Source: Daphnia carinata
Lineage: Eukaryota; Arthropoda; Branchiopoda; Diplostraca; Daphniidae
Reading direction: 5' to 3'
Length of the DNA: 64,000 nucleotides
Assembly: GCF_022539665.2 (NCBI RefSeq)
Contig: NC_081331.1
Coordinates: 2,762,501 to 2,826,500 of the forward strand
The position numbers were made by a program, and so were the translations under genes. Shown here piece by piece: positions 49,181 to 59,596 of this stretch; the stretch's first letter is position 1; the number at the start of each line of letters is the position of its first letter. The notes under the pieces are model-generated. The model saw only the letters and a list, made by a program, of their open reading frames with translations. It was not told the origin of the DNA and did not search any database.

Positions 49181-50220
49181 AAACTGTAAGGCGTTGCAGT
49201 AACAAAGACCCAAGTAAATTTGACGATGACGACGCCTGGCGGCAGCCGACCGTATTTGAAATTCATCTTGCAGTTAAAGATAAAGAGAAAAGGGGAAATC
49301 CAACGTTCATCAACTGACAGCTCGAAAGACCAATGCCCAACTATCGAATGGCCTTTAACCTCACACCACAAGCAGCACTAGCAAAATGCCGTTGAAGCAA
49401 GAGAGCGGTGTCGAGACGAACGAGCCGATAATGGAGCTGATGGGCTTCAAAATTTAACGTCGAAAATTGCGGGAAACAGCTGCTACACCCATACATGCCA
49501 TCTAACATAGTGGACCCTACCTAAGTCTGTTGCTAGTGGGTTGAAAGCAAAGAAAATCCCTTCGACAAAGCGATGTTTTCCGATAGAACGTCGCCCAAAA
49601 TCAGATGCTTCTTTTTTGTAGGACCCCTCAGTTGATAATGCGTTCGAAGCTTAGTGAACTGATTTTTTGAATTGTTTATTTCTCTTGACTTGTTTTCCCT
49701 CCAGTCGACCGATGCTATCTCTTGTTTCCTTTCAGACTTTCTTCAGCCTTCTTTACCTATGCTTTCAATATGCAAGTTTAGTTGTTCATTCATTTCGCGA
49801 GGTCTAAGTGTTGGGTTACTGGATGTTTTTGCTTTTGCTGAGCCTTTAGCGCTCTTTTTGTAGGAAACATTTCACATCAGAATACACTTTGTTTCATGGG
49901 AATTCAACACCAATTTAATAAGGTTCAAGTACCATACATAATTTTATTTCTCTAGCAGGATTAGATGTAATGAAAGGGTAATGAAACAAAGGGAATAGAA
50001 TTTTAACAAAAAAATTTCTTTACTTTATATTGGTAAAGTGGTAAGACAATCCCACATTTTAAGGTTTATGGAGAAAGCCAGCCGCATTGAAAAAAGCCGA
50101 AAGGAATTAGCGTGGCAATTTTGCCTCAAAAATCTGCAAAAGCTGATGCTCATTGGAATTGGTTGACTATTACAGAATATACTCAAAATTGAATATTGAT
50201 TCCCGGGAAATTCTTCCATT
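49181..50220. other. UPF1 3' UTR and intergenic sequence
   Basis: No gene recognised. Frames of 60-76 codons on both strands have no family resemblance. The satellite-like repeats begin just downstream. Confidence 0.4.
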
Positions 50221-52560
50221 TTTTCACTAAATCAACCGTTTTTGAAAGACACCGAATACAGCTAACACTGAAGCGCATTGACGTGCCAGTACGCGACAGC
50301 GTAAGCGCAAGGCAGCACAAAGTTCGGTGTAAAAAAGAAAATTTAGGCGCTAACAGCACTGGTTGATTAAAAAAAAAAACACTAACTTGTTATGAACCAA
50401 TGAGTTCGGTGCTAAATAGAATATTAGTAAAATACTAAATTTATGGAAAAGTCGGGCTTATTTTCAAGCCCCACAATTTCTCTGCACACTGGCCCGCCAG
50501 TACGCAACAGCGCTAGCGTGACGCAGCAGAAATTTCGATGTATTTAAAAAACGATTGGTTAAATAAAAAAAAATAAAAATTTGTCGGAATTAGCATTCAA
50601 TTTTGTGTACGTTCTGTAATTTAAAACAATTTCAATGAGTGCCAGATTTTGCGAATTTTGAGGGAAAAATTCCATGGTCAGAAATACAAAACGGCTAGGT
50701 TAAGGAGACAACCAATAGCTGAATCGAAATCAGCGCTCAATTTCGATTATACCGTGTGATTTTTATAGGATTCTAAGAGTTTTTATTTTTTGCGAAGTGA
50801 GAAGGCCTTCTCACTTTTTCATTTTTCGCCAAAATTTAGATTTGATTGCAAATACATGATTCCGATTCAAAATTGAACGAGAATCACAAAAATGAAGTTT
50901 GTTTTAACGTTGGGCTTATAGCTTAAAAAAAACGAAAAAAAATGGGAGAAAATGAAGCCCGACAAAAAAAAAATAAGCCCAACTTTTTCATTTTTTTCAA
51001 CATCTAGATGTAGCCATATAAATACATGACATGAATTAAACGAAAATCACAAATATGCCGTTATTTTTTTCATTGGGCCAACCGTTTTTGAAATGCATTG
51101 AATATTTGAGATGCATCGTCCTAGCGCTGGTGCGTACTGGCGCGCTAGCGCTCGTCGTACTCCCGCTCTAGCATTGCGTTTAATATTTGGTATAATTCGA
51201 AAACGATTGATTTGACGCAAAAGCAAACCACTTTAGAAACCAGCGTTTATTTTTTCTTGTTCTGTGGGACTTTTATCGGATTCTGAGAGTTTTTATTTTT
51301 TGTCGATTTTGACAAAATTCAACACAAAATTCAACTTTGGCCAAAATTTAGATTTGAGGGAAAATACACGATTCCGATTCAAAATTGAACGAGAATCACA
51401 AAAATGAAGTTTATTTTTACGTTGGGGTTATAGCTTTATTAATAAACAAAAAAAAACGGGTGATAAATGTTTGCGCGCCTGCAGCGCGTTAATTCCATTT
51501 ATTACAAAAACGGCTGGTTTGCCGAGAAAACAAATATTTTCCCTGAAACCAGCGTTCTATTTTACGTTAATTCAGACCAAATTTAATGTCAAACTTACAA
51601 AGCTGAATTTCAGCATACTCAAAATTAAGCCCGATTTACTTTGTCGGGCTTAATTTTGATTTTGATTCTTTTTTTAAAATCTAGATATAGCTATAAAAAC
51701 ACACGATTTTGATACGAAATTAAATAAGAATCACAAAGGTGTTTTTACTTATTTCACTGGACCAACCGTTTTTGAAATACATTGAATATTTGTGCTGCAT
51801 CGCGCTGGCGCTGATGCGTACTGGCGCGCTAGCGCTGGTCGTACTGCCGCTCTGGTCGTCCTGCCGCTCTAGCATTGCGTATAATATTCGGTATAATTAA
51901 AAAACGATTGGCTTGACGCAAAAATAAACCACAGTGTCGAAATCAGCGTTTAATTTTGCTTGTTCTTTTGTGATTTTTATCGGATTCTAAGAGTTTTTAT
52001 TTTTTGCCGATTTTGGCATAAGTGGGAAGGCTATAGCCTTCTCACTTTTTCATTTTTGGCCAAAATTTAGATTTCGTTCAAAATACATGATTCCGATTCG
52101 AAATTGAACGAGAATCACAAAAATGAAACTTATTTTTGCGTTGGGGCTATATTTTTTTTATAAATGGAAAAAACGGATGATAAATGTTGGCACGCCAGCA
52201 GCACGTTAATCTTATTTATTACACAAACGGCTGGTTTGACGAAAAAACAAATATTTTTCCTGAAATCACTGCACTATTTTAGGTTAATTAAGCCACATTT
52301 AATGTCAAAATTACAAGAATGAATTTCTGCCCTACTGAAAATTGAGCCCGACATATTAAGCCCCACTTTTTCGCCCATATAATTTTTTTCGAAATATAGC
52401 TAGAAAATCTTGATTATGATTCGAAATTGAACGAGAATCATAAATATGCCATTTATTTTTCTGCAGGACGCGATGCAGCACAAATATTCGGTTCATCTTC
52501 ACATTATTTCATTTCATTTTACGGTGGAAAAATCGGGCTTATATTATCGGGCTTATTTTC
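50220..52560. repeat. Satellite-like complex repeat block
   Basis: Similar sequence recurs with spacings of roughly 0.5-0.7 kb. Examples: accgtttttgaaa at about 50236, 51069 and 51757; gagaatcacaaaaatgaa near 50879, 51391 and 52110; and ccagcgttctattttac-like text near 51550 against a diverged copy near 52265. Two short modules are scattered in both orientations: a GC-rich word built on gcgctagcg and ccagtacgc (about 50287, 50490, 51120, 51805), and AAGCCCGA/TCGGGCTT arms that can pair (51627-51649, 52345, 52532). No coding sequence seen. Two more copies of both modules occur at 59035-59460. Confidence 0.65.
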
Positions 52561-52767
52561 AAACCCAACAAATTGATGAAAAAAGCATACCACTTCGAAT
52601 TTTATTATAAATTACGCGTTATGCACAAAACTAAACTCTGATTTCATGAAAATTATCCGTTTTCTTGCCAAACCAACTGTTTTTTAAATTTCCTTATAGG
52701 TATTTTGTCTAGGTACTTTGATAAAGGGCACATCGACCCCGTTTTTTTATATATTTTTCTCAATAGA

Positions 52768-52786
52768 TTATGGCAATCCGTTTTAC
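52768..52786. repeat. Terminal inverted repeat, left end of palindrome
   Basis: ttatggcaatccgttttac, followed by an A-rich run. The inverse occurs at 57712-57733, the same orientation again at 57738, and an inverse variant at 59577-59596. Confidence 0.6.
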
Positions 52787-52976
52787 ACAAAAAAAAAAAA
52801 AAATTTCGCCAAAAAAAAAAAGAAATCACACTTTATTCTTTTTTTCCGACACGTAGCCATCTACCGCTCAGACTCGTTATTACTGGCGTAGGCAATTTCA
52901 GTCCATTGGATGCCATTCGCAGTTAGTTCAGGAACGTGGATGGAGAATAACGCGTGGCTGGAGGAACAATTGAAAA

Positions 52977-53985
52977 ATGGATAAGATAATACAACAAAAG
53001 GATGGTAAGTATAAACATTATTATATTGGTTTTCAATTATTAACTATTGTTTATTAGATCAAATTATGAAGCTGCAGGCCCAATTATTGGAACAACACAA
53101 AATATTAGATAACAGCAAAGCTAAGGATAGTAAGGCCTAATACGTAATGATTCTATTTATTTGCTTTTATTCATTTGTGTTTTGTAGCTCAAATTTTGAG
53201 TCTACAAGCTCAGCTAGGGGAAAAGAACAAATTGGAACGGAACAGTTTCCAAACAGTGAAGGAGGTTTTTCCAAACTCATCCCTAATTGAACATGAGGAT
53301 GAATTGGCATTAGGCGAACACAGTCAGGTACCTAAACTTTTCAAATAAGAATTCAGAATAAGTATAGAATTTTAACAAACAATTATTTATTGTTTAGTTA
53401 TTCAGTCTACCACCTGACAGTGTGTTAAAGTTAAATTCTGTTAGTGCTGCACTAAAAGAATTGTTAGTAATAAGTCCATGCAGCGAAGGAATTGAACAAT
53501 TGTGGGACTGTATTTGGGCCGAAAATGGGTGTGGTATGGAAACTGAGATATGGCATGAGTTCAACATAAAACATGAATTAGGTACTTTTCGGTTTTTTGT
53601 CTATTGAAAAAAGTATTTTTAATGCAGTTATTTTGCATTCACAGAATTTTAGTGGAGGATCAAGTCAAGTCTGGAAGTGTTACAGGATGGAAGAGTGAGC
53701 CTACAGTTGAAAAACACTGAAAGTGCATTACCATTAAGGTATGAGGTAAAGTAATAGAGTATGCAAATTGTCTAATGAGAAGTACCATCTTGTGTGAATG
53801 AATCCTGTGTAACAGCAATCCTTTATAGTTCTGTCACAGCTAGAGCCTCAAATAATTCTTCTCTGGCTAAAGAACAACTTGTCCTTTACGTTCAGAGTTT
53901 TGGTGAAGCTGGGTACTTAAATGACCCTAAAGATGTTTCATTTCGTTGGCATTGCAGTGATGAACATCATACATGGACTTTTTAG
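52977..53985 (+). pseudogene. Gene-like copy 1 in the left arm, unrecognised family, disrupted
   Basis: Exons 52977-53004, 53058-53129, 53188-53327 and 53398-53581 join in phase and encode a coiled-coil start with two related segments (DQIMKLQAQLLEQ and TQILSLQAQLGEK), then LPPDSVLKLNSVSAALKELL and EQLWDCIWAENGCGMETEIW. Downstream blocks near 53650-53985 also align with the other copies, but this copy has base losses that break the frame, for instance where copy 2 keeps a long frame ending QLVLYVQSVGETGYLNGPKD. I do not recognise the family. It has ordinary GT-AG introns, so it looks like a copied host gene rather than a transposase. Confidence 0.5.
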
Positions 53986-54440
53986 GTATGAAAGGAATTT
54001 TCTTGAAGATTTTTTGAATTTATGACAAAGTATTTCTCCTGCTTTTTGCCAACCATGTCTAATCTAAAAAAAAAATTGATCCAATAGGAAAGGATTTTCA
54101 GCATACTGGGAACACAACTATCAACAATGCAACATTCTAGGGGTGCTATTTTATCATTCAAGAGCCTTATACAATGATTTTCATCTGCAATTTGTATGGC
54201 CTTTCCCAAGCTTCTGCCAGAAGTTGAATCTATAAGTCATGTAAGTCACATGAGCAACAATTGATATGTTTAATGGTGTTGTTTTTCTTTTCTCAATATA
54301 GGTTAATAGTAAAATTGGATCTGAAAAGATTCTTGGTTGGGGCAAGACACTGAATAAATTGTATTGATTGGATGGATGACATGACATTTCTATACTTAAT
54401 TTGGATTCCCGAGACGGTATTTTATATTTAAAAAATTGAA

Positions 54441-54855
54441 GTGCATATCTGGGCTCCCTTCCTTTCCGTAGCCCCGTTTCCCCTTGACTCGTAATAAGCC
54501 CGTAGGGGGTCATGCCCCTACTGTACGGTATATATAAAAACAACATATACCGAGGTTTGGAGGGCTCTGGCCGGAAAGGGGACGTGGGGTGCCGCTTAGT
54601 CCGATGATGTGTTCACGGAGGGTGACGTGGCTGCCCACAAATCCGAACTAAAGGTTAATCGCTCCTGTAAAAATGTTCCAAATCTTCAGCTCTTCTTCCG
54701 GCTTCTCTTAGTCAATCACCGGGTAATCTCCCTGGTGGGTCAACAAGGCAGTGTCTCCCCCTGCCTGGGTTGACGGCAACTTTTGAAAGGGCTATTGTGC
54801 GTTTTTAAAGTTGCAAAAATAATTGTAATGTGCAGAGAATTGTCAATAAATTTTT
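54441..54855 (+). ncRNA. Candidate structured RNA block, copy A
   Basis: About 400 bp, strongly conserved among three copies although it is probably non-coding. Hairpins: 54502-54521 (GTAGGGG/CCCCTAC), 54526-54552 (CGGTATAT/ATATACCG), 54717-54737 (CACCGGG with CCTGGTG, one G-T pair) and 54739-54774 (GTCAAC-AGGCAG with CTGCCT-GTTGAC). The block ends near an AATAAA (54845). No known RNA family recognised. It may be a 3' UTR element or a separate transcript. Confidence 0.4.
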
Positions 54856-55112
54856 TTTTATAAAATGTTTTTTGCAAAATTTTTTTCTTTCATTTTCTGT
54901 GTTCGGTTTGTTCACACATTACATTTATCAACTTTTTTTTTTATTTAGCTTGCTCAATTCATTTTTATGGTTTTTGCCACCGTTGTATCGCATATCTGTT
55001 AGTATTCAATTAATATTTATTACACTTCTTGAATTCTTGAACTTAGACAAGGAACAACGTGTAATACCTGGATATTTTCTGAAGTAATTTTATACTTGTA
55101 TATAGTTTTACT

Positions 55113-55178
55113 GGTATGGGAATCGATCCCCAGACATTCAGCATGCAACGCCGATGCTCTAACATTGAGCCACGAGAT
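55113..55178 (-). tRNA. tRNA-like sequence 1 (degenerate, anticodon-like TGC)
   Basis: On the minus strand a box A (TGGCTCAATGTTAGAGC, 55156-55172) and a box B (GGATCGATTCC, 55119-55129) lie at tRNA spacing. The D arm and anticodon arm can pair, with loop GTTGCAT. The acceptor ends do not pair, so it is probably a pseudo-tRNA or the head of a SINE rather than a functional gene. Confidence 0.45.
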
Positions 55179-55280
55179 ATATCTATCATATTATATCTAT
55201 TATGGCATATCATATGTTATAGTCTAGGATGTTTATGTAGTCTTTCACAAGTATATATTTATCTTTTTATAGCTTTCATA

Positions 55281-55347
55281 ATGTTCATAGCTCTTTGGTA
55301 GAGCATTCAGCTGCGGTAACTGTTACCCTGGGTTCAAACCTTAATAG
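55281..55347 (+). tRNA. tRNA-like sequence 2 (degenerate)
   Basis: Box A tagctctttggtagagca (55288-55305) and box B ggttcaaacc (55331-55340) at tRNA spacing, with a clean D arm (GCTC/GAGC). The anticodon and acceptor stems are poor. Probably a pseudo-tRNA or SINE head. Confidence 0.45.
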
Positions 55348-55432
55348 ATGTATAAAGATCTACGTTTCAATTTTATTCAAAGTGTAAATGCAAGTCCGCA
55401 AGCGACTGGAAAAAAGCTAACCTGACATCATA

Positions 55433-55503
55433 TGATTCATGGCTCATTGGTATAGCATCGGCGCGGTATGTCGAACATCCAGGGTTCGCTCCCTGGATAA
55501 TAA
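55433..55503 (+). tRNA. tRNA-like sequence 3 (degenerate)
   Basis: Box A tggctcattggtatagcat (55440-55458), a 5-bp anticodon stem (TCGGC/GTCGA) with loop GCGGTAT, and a perfect 6-bp T-arm (ccaggg/ccctgg, 55479-55496) with box B gggttcgctcc. The acceptor stem does not pair. Confidence 0.45.
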
Positions 55504-55671
55504 TTGAATGCTTAAAGATAAACGATAAACCAATGGAAACAATGGTTACCATCAAGGGTGGCATAAACAATAAAGGTCAATTGCGCAAGCTAAATAAAAA
55601 AAAAAGTTGATAAATGTAGTGTGTGAACACAGACAATGAAAGAAAAAAATTTTGCAAAAACATTTTATAAA

Positions 55672-56087
55672 AAAAAATTTATTGACAATTCTCTACACAT
55701 TACAATTATTTTTGCAACTTTAAAAACGCACAATAGCCCTTTCAAAAGTTGCCGTCAACCCAGGCAGGGGGAGACACTGCCTTGTTGACCCACCGGGGAG
55801 ATTACCCGGTGATTGGCTAAGAGAAGCCGGAAGAAGAGCTGAAGATTTGGAACATTTTTACAGGAGCGATTAACCTTTAGTTCGGATTTGTGGGCAGCCA
55901 CGTCACCCTCCGTGAACACATCATCGGACTAAGCGGCACCCCACGTCCCCTTTCCGGCCAGAGCCCTCCAAACCTCGGTATATGTTGTTTTTATATATAC
56001 CGTACAGTAGGGGCATGACCCCCTACGGGCTTATTATGAGTCAAGGGGAAACGGGGCTTCAGAAAAGAAGGGAGCCCAGATATGCAC
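55672..56087 (-). ncRNA. Candidate structured RNA block, copy B (inverted)
   Basis: Inverted copy of 54441-54855. In the hairpin matching 54717-54737 a T has become C, turning a G-T pair into a G-C pair (CACCGGG/CCCGGTG), which strengthens the stem. Confidence 0.4.
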
Positions 56088-56564
56088 TTCAATTTTTTAA
56101 ATATCAAATACCGTCTGGGGAATCCGAATTAAGTATAGCAATGTCATGTCATCCATCCAATCAATACAATTTTTTCAGTGTCTTGCCCCAACCAAGAATC
56201 TTTTCAGATCCAATGTTACTATTAACCTATATTGAGAAAAGAAAAACAACACAGTTAAACACATCAATTGTTGATCATGGAACTTACATGACTCATAGAT
56301 TCAACTTCTGGTGGAAGCTTGGGAAAGGACATACAAATTGCAGATTAACTTCATTGTATAAGGCTCTTGAATGATAAACTAGCACCCCTAGAATGTTGCA
56401 TTGTTGATAGTTGTGTTCCCAGTACATGAAAATCCTTTCCTATTGGATAAAATTTTTTTTGGTAGATAAGACCTGGTTGGCAAAAAGGAGGAGAAATTCT
56501 TTGTCATAAATTCAAAATTATTTGAAGAAAATCCTTTCATACCTAAAGAGTCCATGTATGATGT

Positions 56565-57551
56565 TCATCTCTGCAATAGCAGCAAAATTAAAACATCTTT
56601 AGGGCCATTTAAGTACCCAGTTTCCCCAACACTCTGAACGTAAAGGACAAGTTGTTCTTTAGACAGAGAAGCAGAATTATTTGAGGCTTCTAGCTGTGAC
56701 AGAACTATAAAGGATTGCTGTTGTACTGGATTCATTAACACAAGATGGTACTTCTCATTAGGCAATTTGCATTACTCTATTAATTTACCTCACACCTTAC
56801 GGTAATGCACTCTCAGTGTTTTTTTATCTGTAGGCTCACTCTTCCATCCTGTAACACTTCCAGACTTGATTTGATCCCCCGTTAAAATCTGTGAATGCAA
56901 AATAATAGCATTAAAAATACTTTTTTGATAGACAAAAAACCGAAAAGTACCTAATCCATGTTTCATGTTGAACTTGTGCCATTTCTTGGTTTCTGTACCA
57001 CACCCATTTTCGGCCCAAATATGTTCCCACAATTGTTCAGTTCCTTCCCTGCATGAGCTTATTACTAACGATTCTTTTAGTGCAGCACTAACAGAATTTA
57101 AATTTAACACACTGTCAGGTGGTGGACTGAATAACTAAGCAATAAATAATTGTTTTTTAAAATTCTATACTTATTTTGAATTCTTATTTGAAAAGTTTAG
57201 GTACCTGGCTGTGTTCGCCTAATGCCAACTCATCCTCACGTTCAGTTAGAGATGAGTTTTGAAAAACCTCCTTCACTGTTTGGAAACTGTTCCGTTCCAA
57301 TTTGTTCTTTTCCCCTAGCTGAGCTTGAAGACTCAAAATTTGAGCTACAAAACACGAATGAATAAAAGCAAATAAATAGAATCATTACGTGTTAGGCCTA
57401 CGATCCTTAGCTTTATTATCTAATATTTTGTGTTGTTCCAATAACTGGGCCTGCAGCTTCATAATTTGATCTAATAAATAATAATTAATAATTAAAAACC
57501 AATATAATAATGTTTATACTTACCATTTTTTTGTTTTATTATCTTATCCAT
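56565..57551 (-). pseudogene. Gene-like copy 2 in the right arm, unrecognised family
   Basis: Inverted copy of the gene at 52977. It starts ATG at 57549-57551 and keeps the same exon pattern with similar protein (LNLNSVSAALKESLVISS, WEHIWAENGCGTETKKW). Further blocks stay open here: MPNEKYHLVLMNPVQQQSFI and SLSKEQLVLYVQSVGETGYL. It is the least damaged copy, but I cannot show a complete reading frame, so it is given as a probable pseudogene or gene fragment. Confidence 0.45.
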
Positions 57552-57711
57552 TTTTCAATTGTTCCTCCAGCCACGCTACTCAATTAACTGCTAATGGGAT
57601 ACAATTAACTAAAATTGCTTACATGCCTGTAATAACGAAACCGACTGATAGATGGCTACGGGTAGAAAAAAGAGAAAAAAGTGCGCGTTTTTTTTTTTTT
57701 TTTTTTTTTTT

Positions 57712-57760
57712 ATGTAAATCGGATTGCCATACGTTTTTATGGCAATCCGTTTTACATAAA
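57712..57760. repeat. Back-to-back terminal inverted repeats at the junction of two elements
   Basis: atgtaaatcggattgccata (57712-57731) and tatggcaatccgttttacat (57739-57758) face each other across a 7-bp gap and are flanked by a T-run and an A-run. The palindrome marks the end of one element and the start of the next. Confidence 0.6.
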
Positions 57761-57813
57761 AAAAAAAAAAAAAAAAAGAATAGAATTTTAACAAACAATT
57801 ATTTATTGTTTAG

Positions 57814-58160
57814 TTATTCAGTCCACCACCTGACAGTGTGTTAAATTTAAATTCTGTTAGTGCTGCACTAAAAGAATTGTTAGTAATAAATCCATGCAGC
57901 AAAGGAACTGAAGAATTGTGGGACTGTATTTGGGCCGAAAATGGGTGTGGTATGGAAACACAGAAATGGCACGAGTTCAACATGAAACATGGATTAGGTA
58001 CTTTTTTGGTTTTTGTCTATCGAAAAAGTATTTTTAATGCTATTATTTTGCATTCACAGAATTTTAGCGGGGGTTCAAGTCAAGTCTGGAAGTGTTACAG
58101 GATGGAAGAGTGAGCCTGTAGTTGAAAAAACACTGAGAGTGCATTACCATCAAGGTGTGA
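57814..58160 (+). pseudogene. Gene-like copy 3, truncated
   Basis: The first retained exon (57814 to about 57997) follows a tttag acceptor and encodes LNLNSVSAALKELLVINPCS and WDCIWAENGCGMETQKWHEF. A second block at about 58060-58160 stays open (KSGSVTGWKSEPVVEKTLRV). The upstream coiled-coil exons are deleted. Confidence 0.45.
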
Positions 58161-58490
58161 GGTAAAGTAATAGAGTAATGCAAATTGTCTAATGAGAAGT
58201 ACCACCTTGTGTTAATGAATCCGTTACAACAGCAATCCTTTATAGTTCTGACAGAAGAATATGCTCGCAATCAACTCACGAATCATGTAAGGTACGAACT
58301 ATACATGCGAATTAAGAGTTTTTATGCTAATGGTGTTTTATTGTCTCATAGATGAACAATAAATTTTGATCTGAAAAGGTTTCTTGTTTGGGGCAAGGTC
58401 ATGAATTAATTTTTACGTTTGGATACACTACATGGAAGTTCTACACTTAATTCATATTCCCCAAACGGTATTTAAAATTCAGAAATTGAA

Positions 58491-58908
58491 GTGCATATCT
58501 GGGCTCCCTTCCTTTCCGTAGCCCCGTTTCCCCTTGACTCATAATAAGCCCGTAGGGGGTCATGCCCCTACTGTACGGTATATATAAAAATAACATATAC
58601 CGAGGTTTGGAGGGCTCTGTGACGGAAAGGGGACGTGGGGGTCCGCTTAGTCCGATGATGTGTTCACGGAGGGCGACGTGGCTACCCACAAATCCGAATT
58701 AAAGGTTAATCGCTCCAGTAAAAATGTTCCAAATCTTCAGCTCTTCTTCCGGCTTCTCTTAGTCAATCACCGGGTAATCTCCCTGGTGGGTCAACAAGGC
58801 AGTGTCTCCCCCTGCCTGGGTTGATGGCAACTATTGAAAGGGCTATTATGCCTTTTTAAAGTTGCAAAAATATTTGTATTGTGCAGAGAATTGTCAATAA
58901 ATTTTTTT
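58491..58908 (+). ncRNA. Candidate structured RNA block, copy C
   Basis: Direct copy of 54441-54855 with scattered changes. The hairpins GTAGGGG/CCCCTAC, CGGTATAT/ATATACCG and CACCGGG/CCTGGTG are unchanged, while loop and linker bases vary (for example acaac to ataac in a loop). Confidence 0.4.
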
Positions 58909-59034
58909 GTATAAAATATTTTTCGCAAAATTTGTTTCTTTCATTATCTATTTTCGCTATGTTCACACATCACATTTATCAACTTTTTTTTTATTCAGTT
59001 TGTTTAATTCATCTTTATCGTTTTTGCCACATAG

Positions 59035-59460
59035 CAATGCTAGCGCGCCAGTACGCTACAGCGCTAGCGTGACGCATCAAGCTTCTTTGATTATTCAAAA
59101 ACCATAAACTCTACTTTAAAAAAAATTTCATTTTCGTGTTCCTTGTTAAATTTTGAATCAGATACATATATAGTTATCTAGATTTAATAATATTATTTTT
59201 TAATAGGAAAAAATGTTAAGCCCGACAATCTAAGCCCGACTTTCTGCTGTATCGCGCTAACGCTGTAGCGTACTGGCGCGCTAGCATTGCGTTAAATATT
59301 CCGTGTATTTCAAAAATAATTAGCCTAGTTTTAAAAACAGAAATTTTCCCCGAATCAGCATTCAATTTTGAGTATACCCTATGGTAATCAACCAATTCCG
59401 ATGAATGTCAGTTTTTTGGGAAAACAATTTTAAGCCCGACCGAGAAAAGTCGGGCTTATT
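59035..59460. repeat. Satellite-like hairpin modules, distal copies
   Basis: gctagcgcgccagtacgc (about 59040) and its inverse gcgtactggcgcgctagc (about 59269) repeat modules of the 50-52-kb block. AAGCCCGAC/GTCGGGCTT arms at about 59434-59459 form a 9-bp hairpin, with further single arms at about 59218, 59233 and 59461. Confidence 0.6.
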
Positions 59461-59596
59461 TAGTCGGGCTTATTTTTCGGTCAGTGTATGTAGAGAAATT
59501 AACTAGAAACGCCACCGGTAGATGGTGATAGCAGTAAAACAGAAAAAAAGGCCAATATTTTTTATTTTTATTTTGGGTAAGACGGATTGCCATATG

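Larger units (their letters stand above)
52768..57733. mobile_element. Palindromic element with 2.1-kb inverted arms
   Basis: The left arm (about 52771-54955) and the right arm (about 55584-57731) are inverted copies of each other, base by base apart from scattered substitutions and small indels. The outer ends carry the same short sequence, tatggcaatccgttttac at the left and its inverse (gtaaatcggattgccata) at the right. The 630-bp spacer holds three tRNA-like sequences. Each arm carries a copy of an unrecognised multi-exon gene and a structured-RNA-like block. This could be a TIR transposon that captured host sequence and then formed an inverted dimer, or a segmental duplication. No transposase was recognised. 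Confidence 0.6.
57738..59596. mobile_element. Second, shorter copy of the element
   Basis: It begins with ttatggcaatccgttttac and ends with gtaagacggattgccatatg (59577-59596). After the A-run it jumps straight into sequence matching about 53365 of the first element, so the first three gene-like exons are missing. The gene-like part (57814-58160) and the structured block (58491-58908) are retained. The right part (59035-59460) carries the satellite-like modules also seen at 50.2-52.5 kb. Confidence 0.55.

Noticed and set aside
54181-54546. Antisense frames of 121-130 codons in the structured block of the palindrome (also 55982-56374)
   Set aside because: They are open in two copies but broken in the third, and most differences between the two are amino-acid changing. 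This fits chance openness in a conserved non-coding block better than a protein.
52768-59596. CRISPR array, bacterial phage or plasmid system in the repeat block
   Set aside because: Repeats are long, diverged and inverted, gene copies have spliceosomal introns, and no cas, integrase or replication gene is present.
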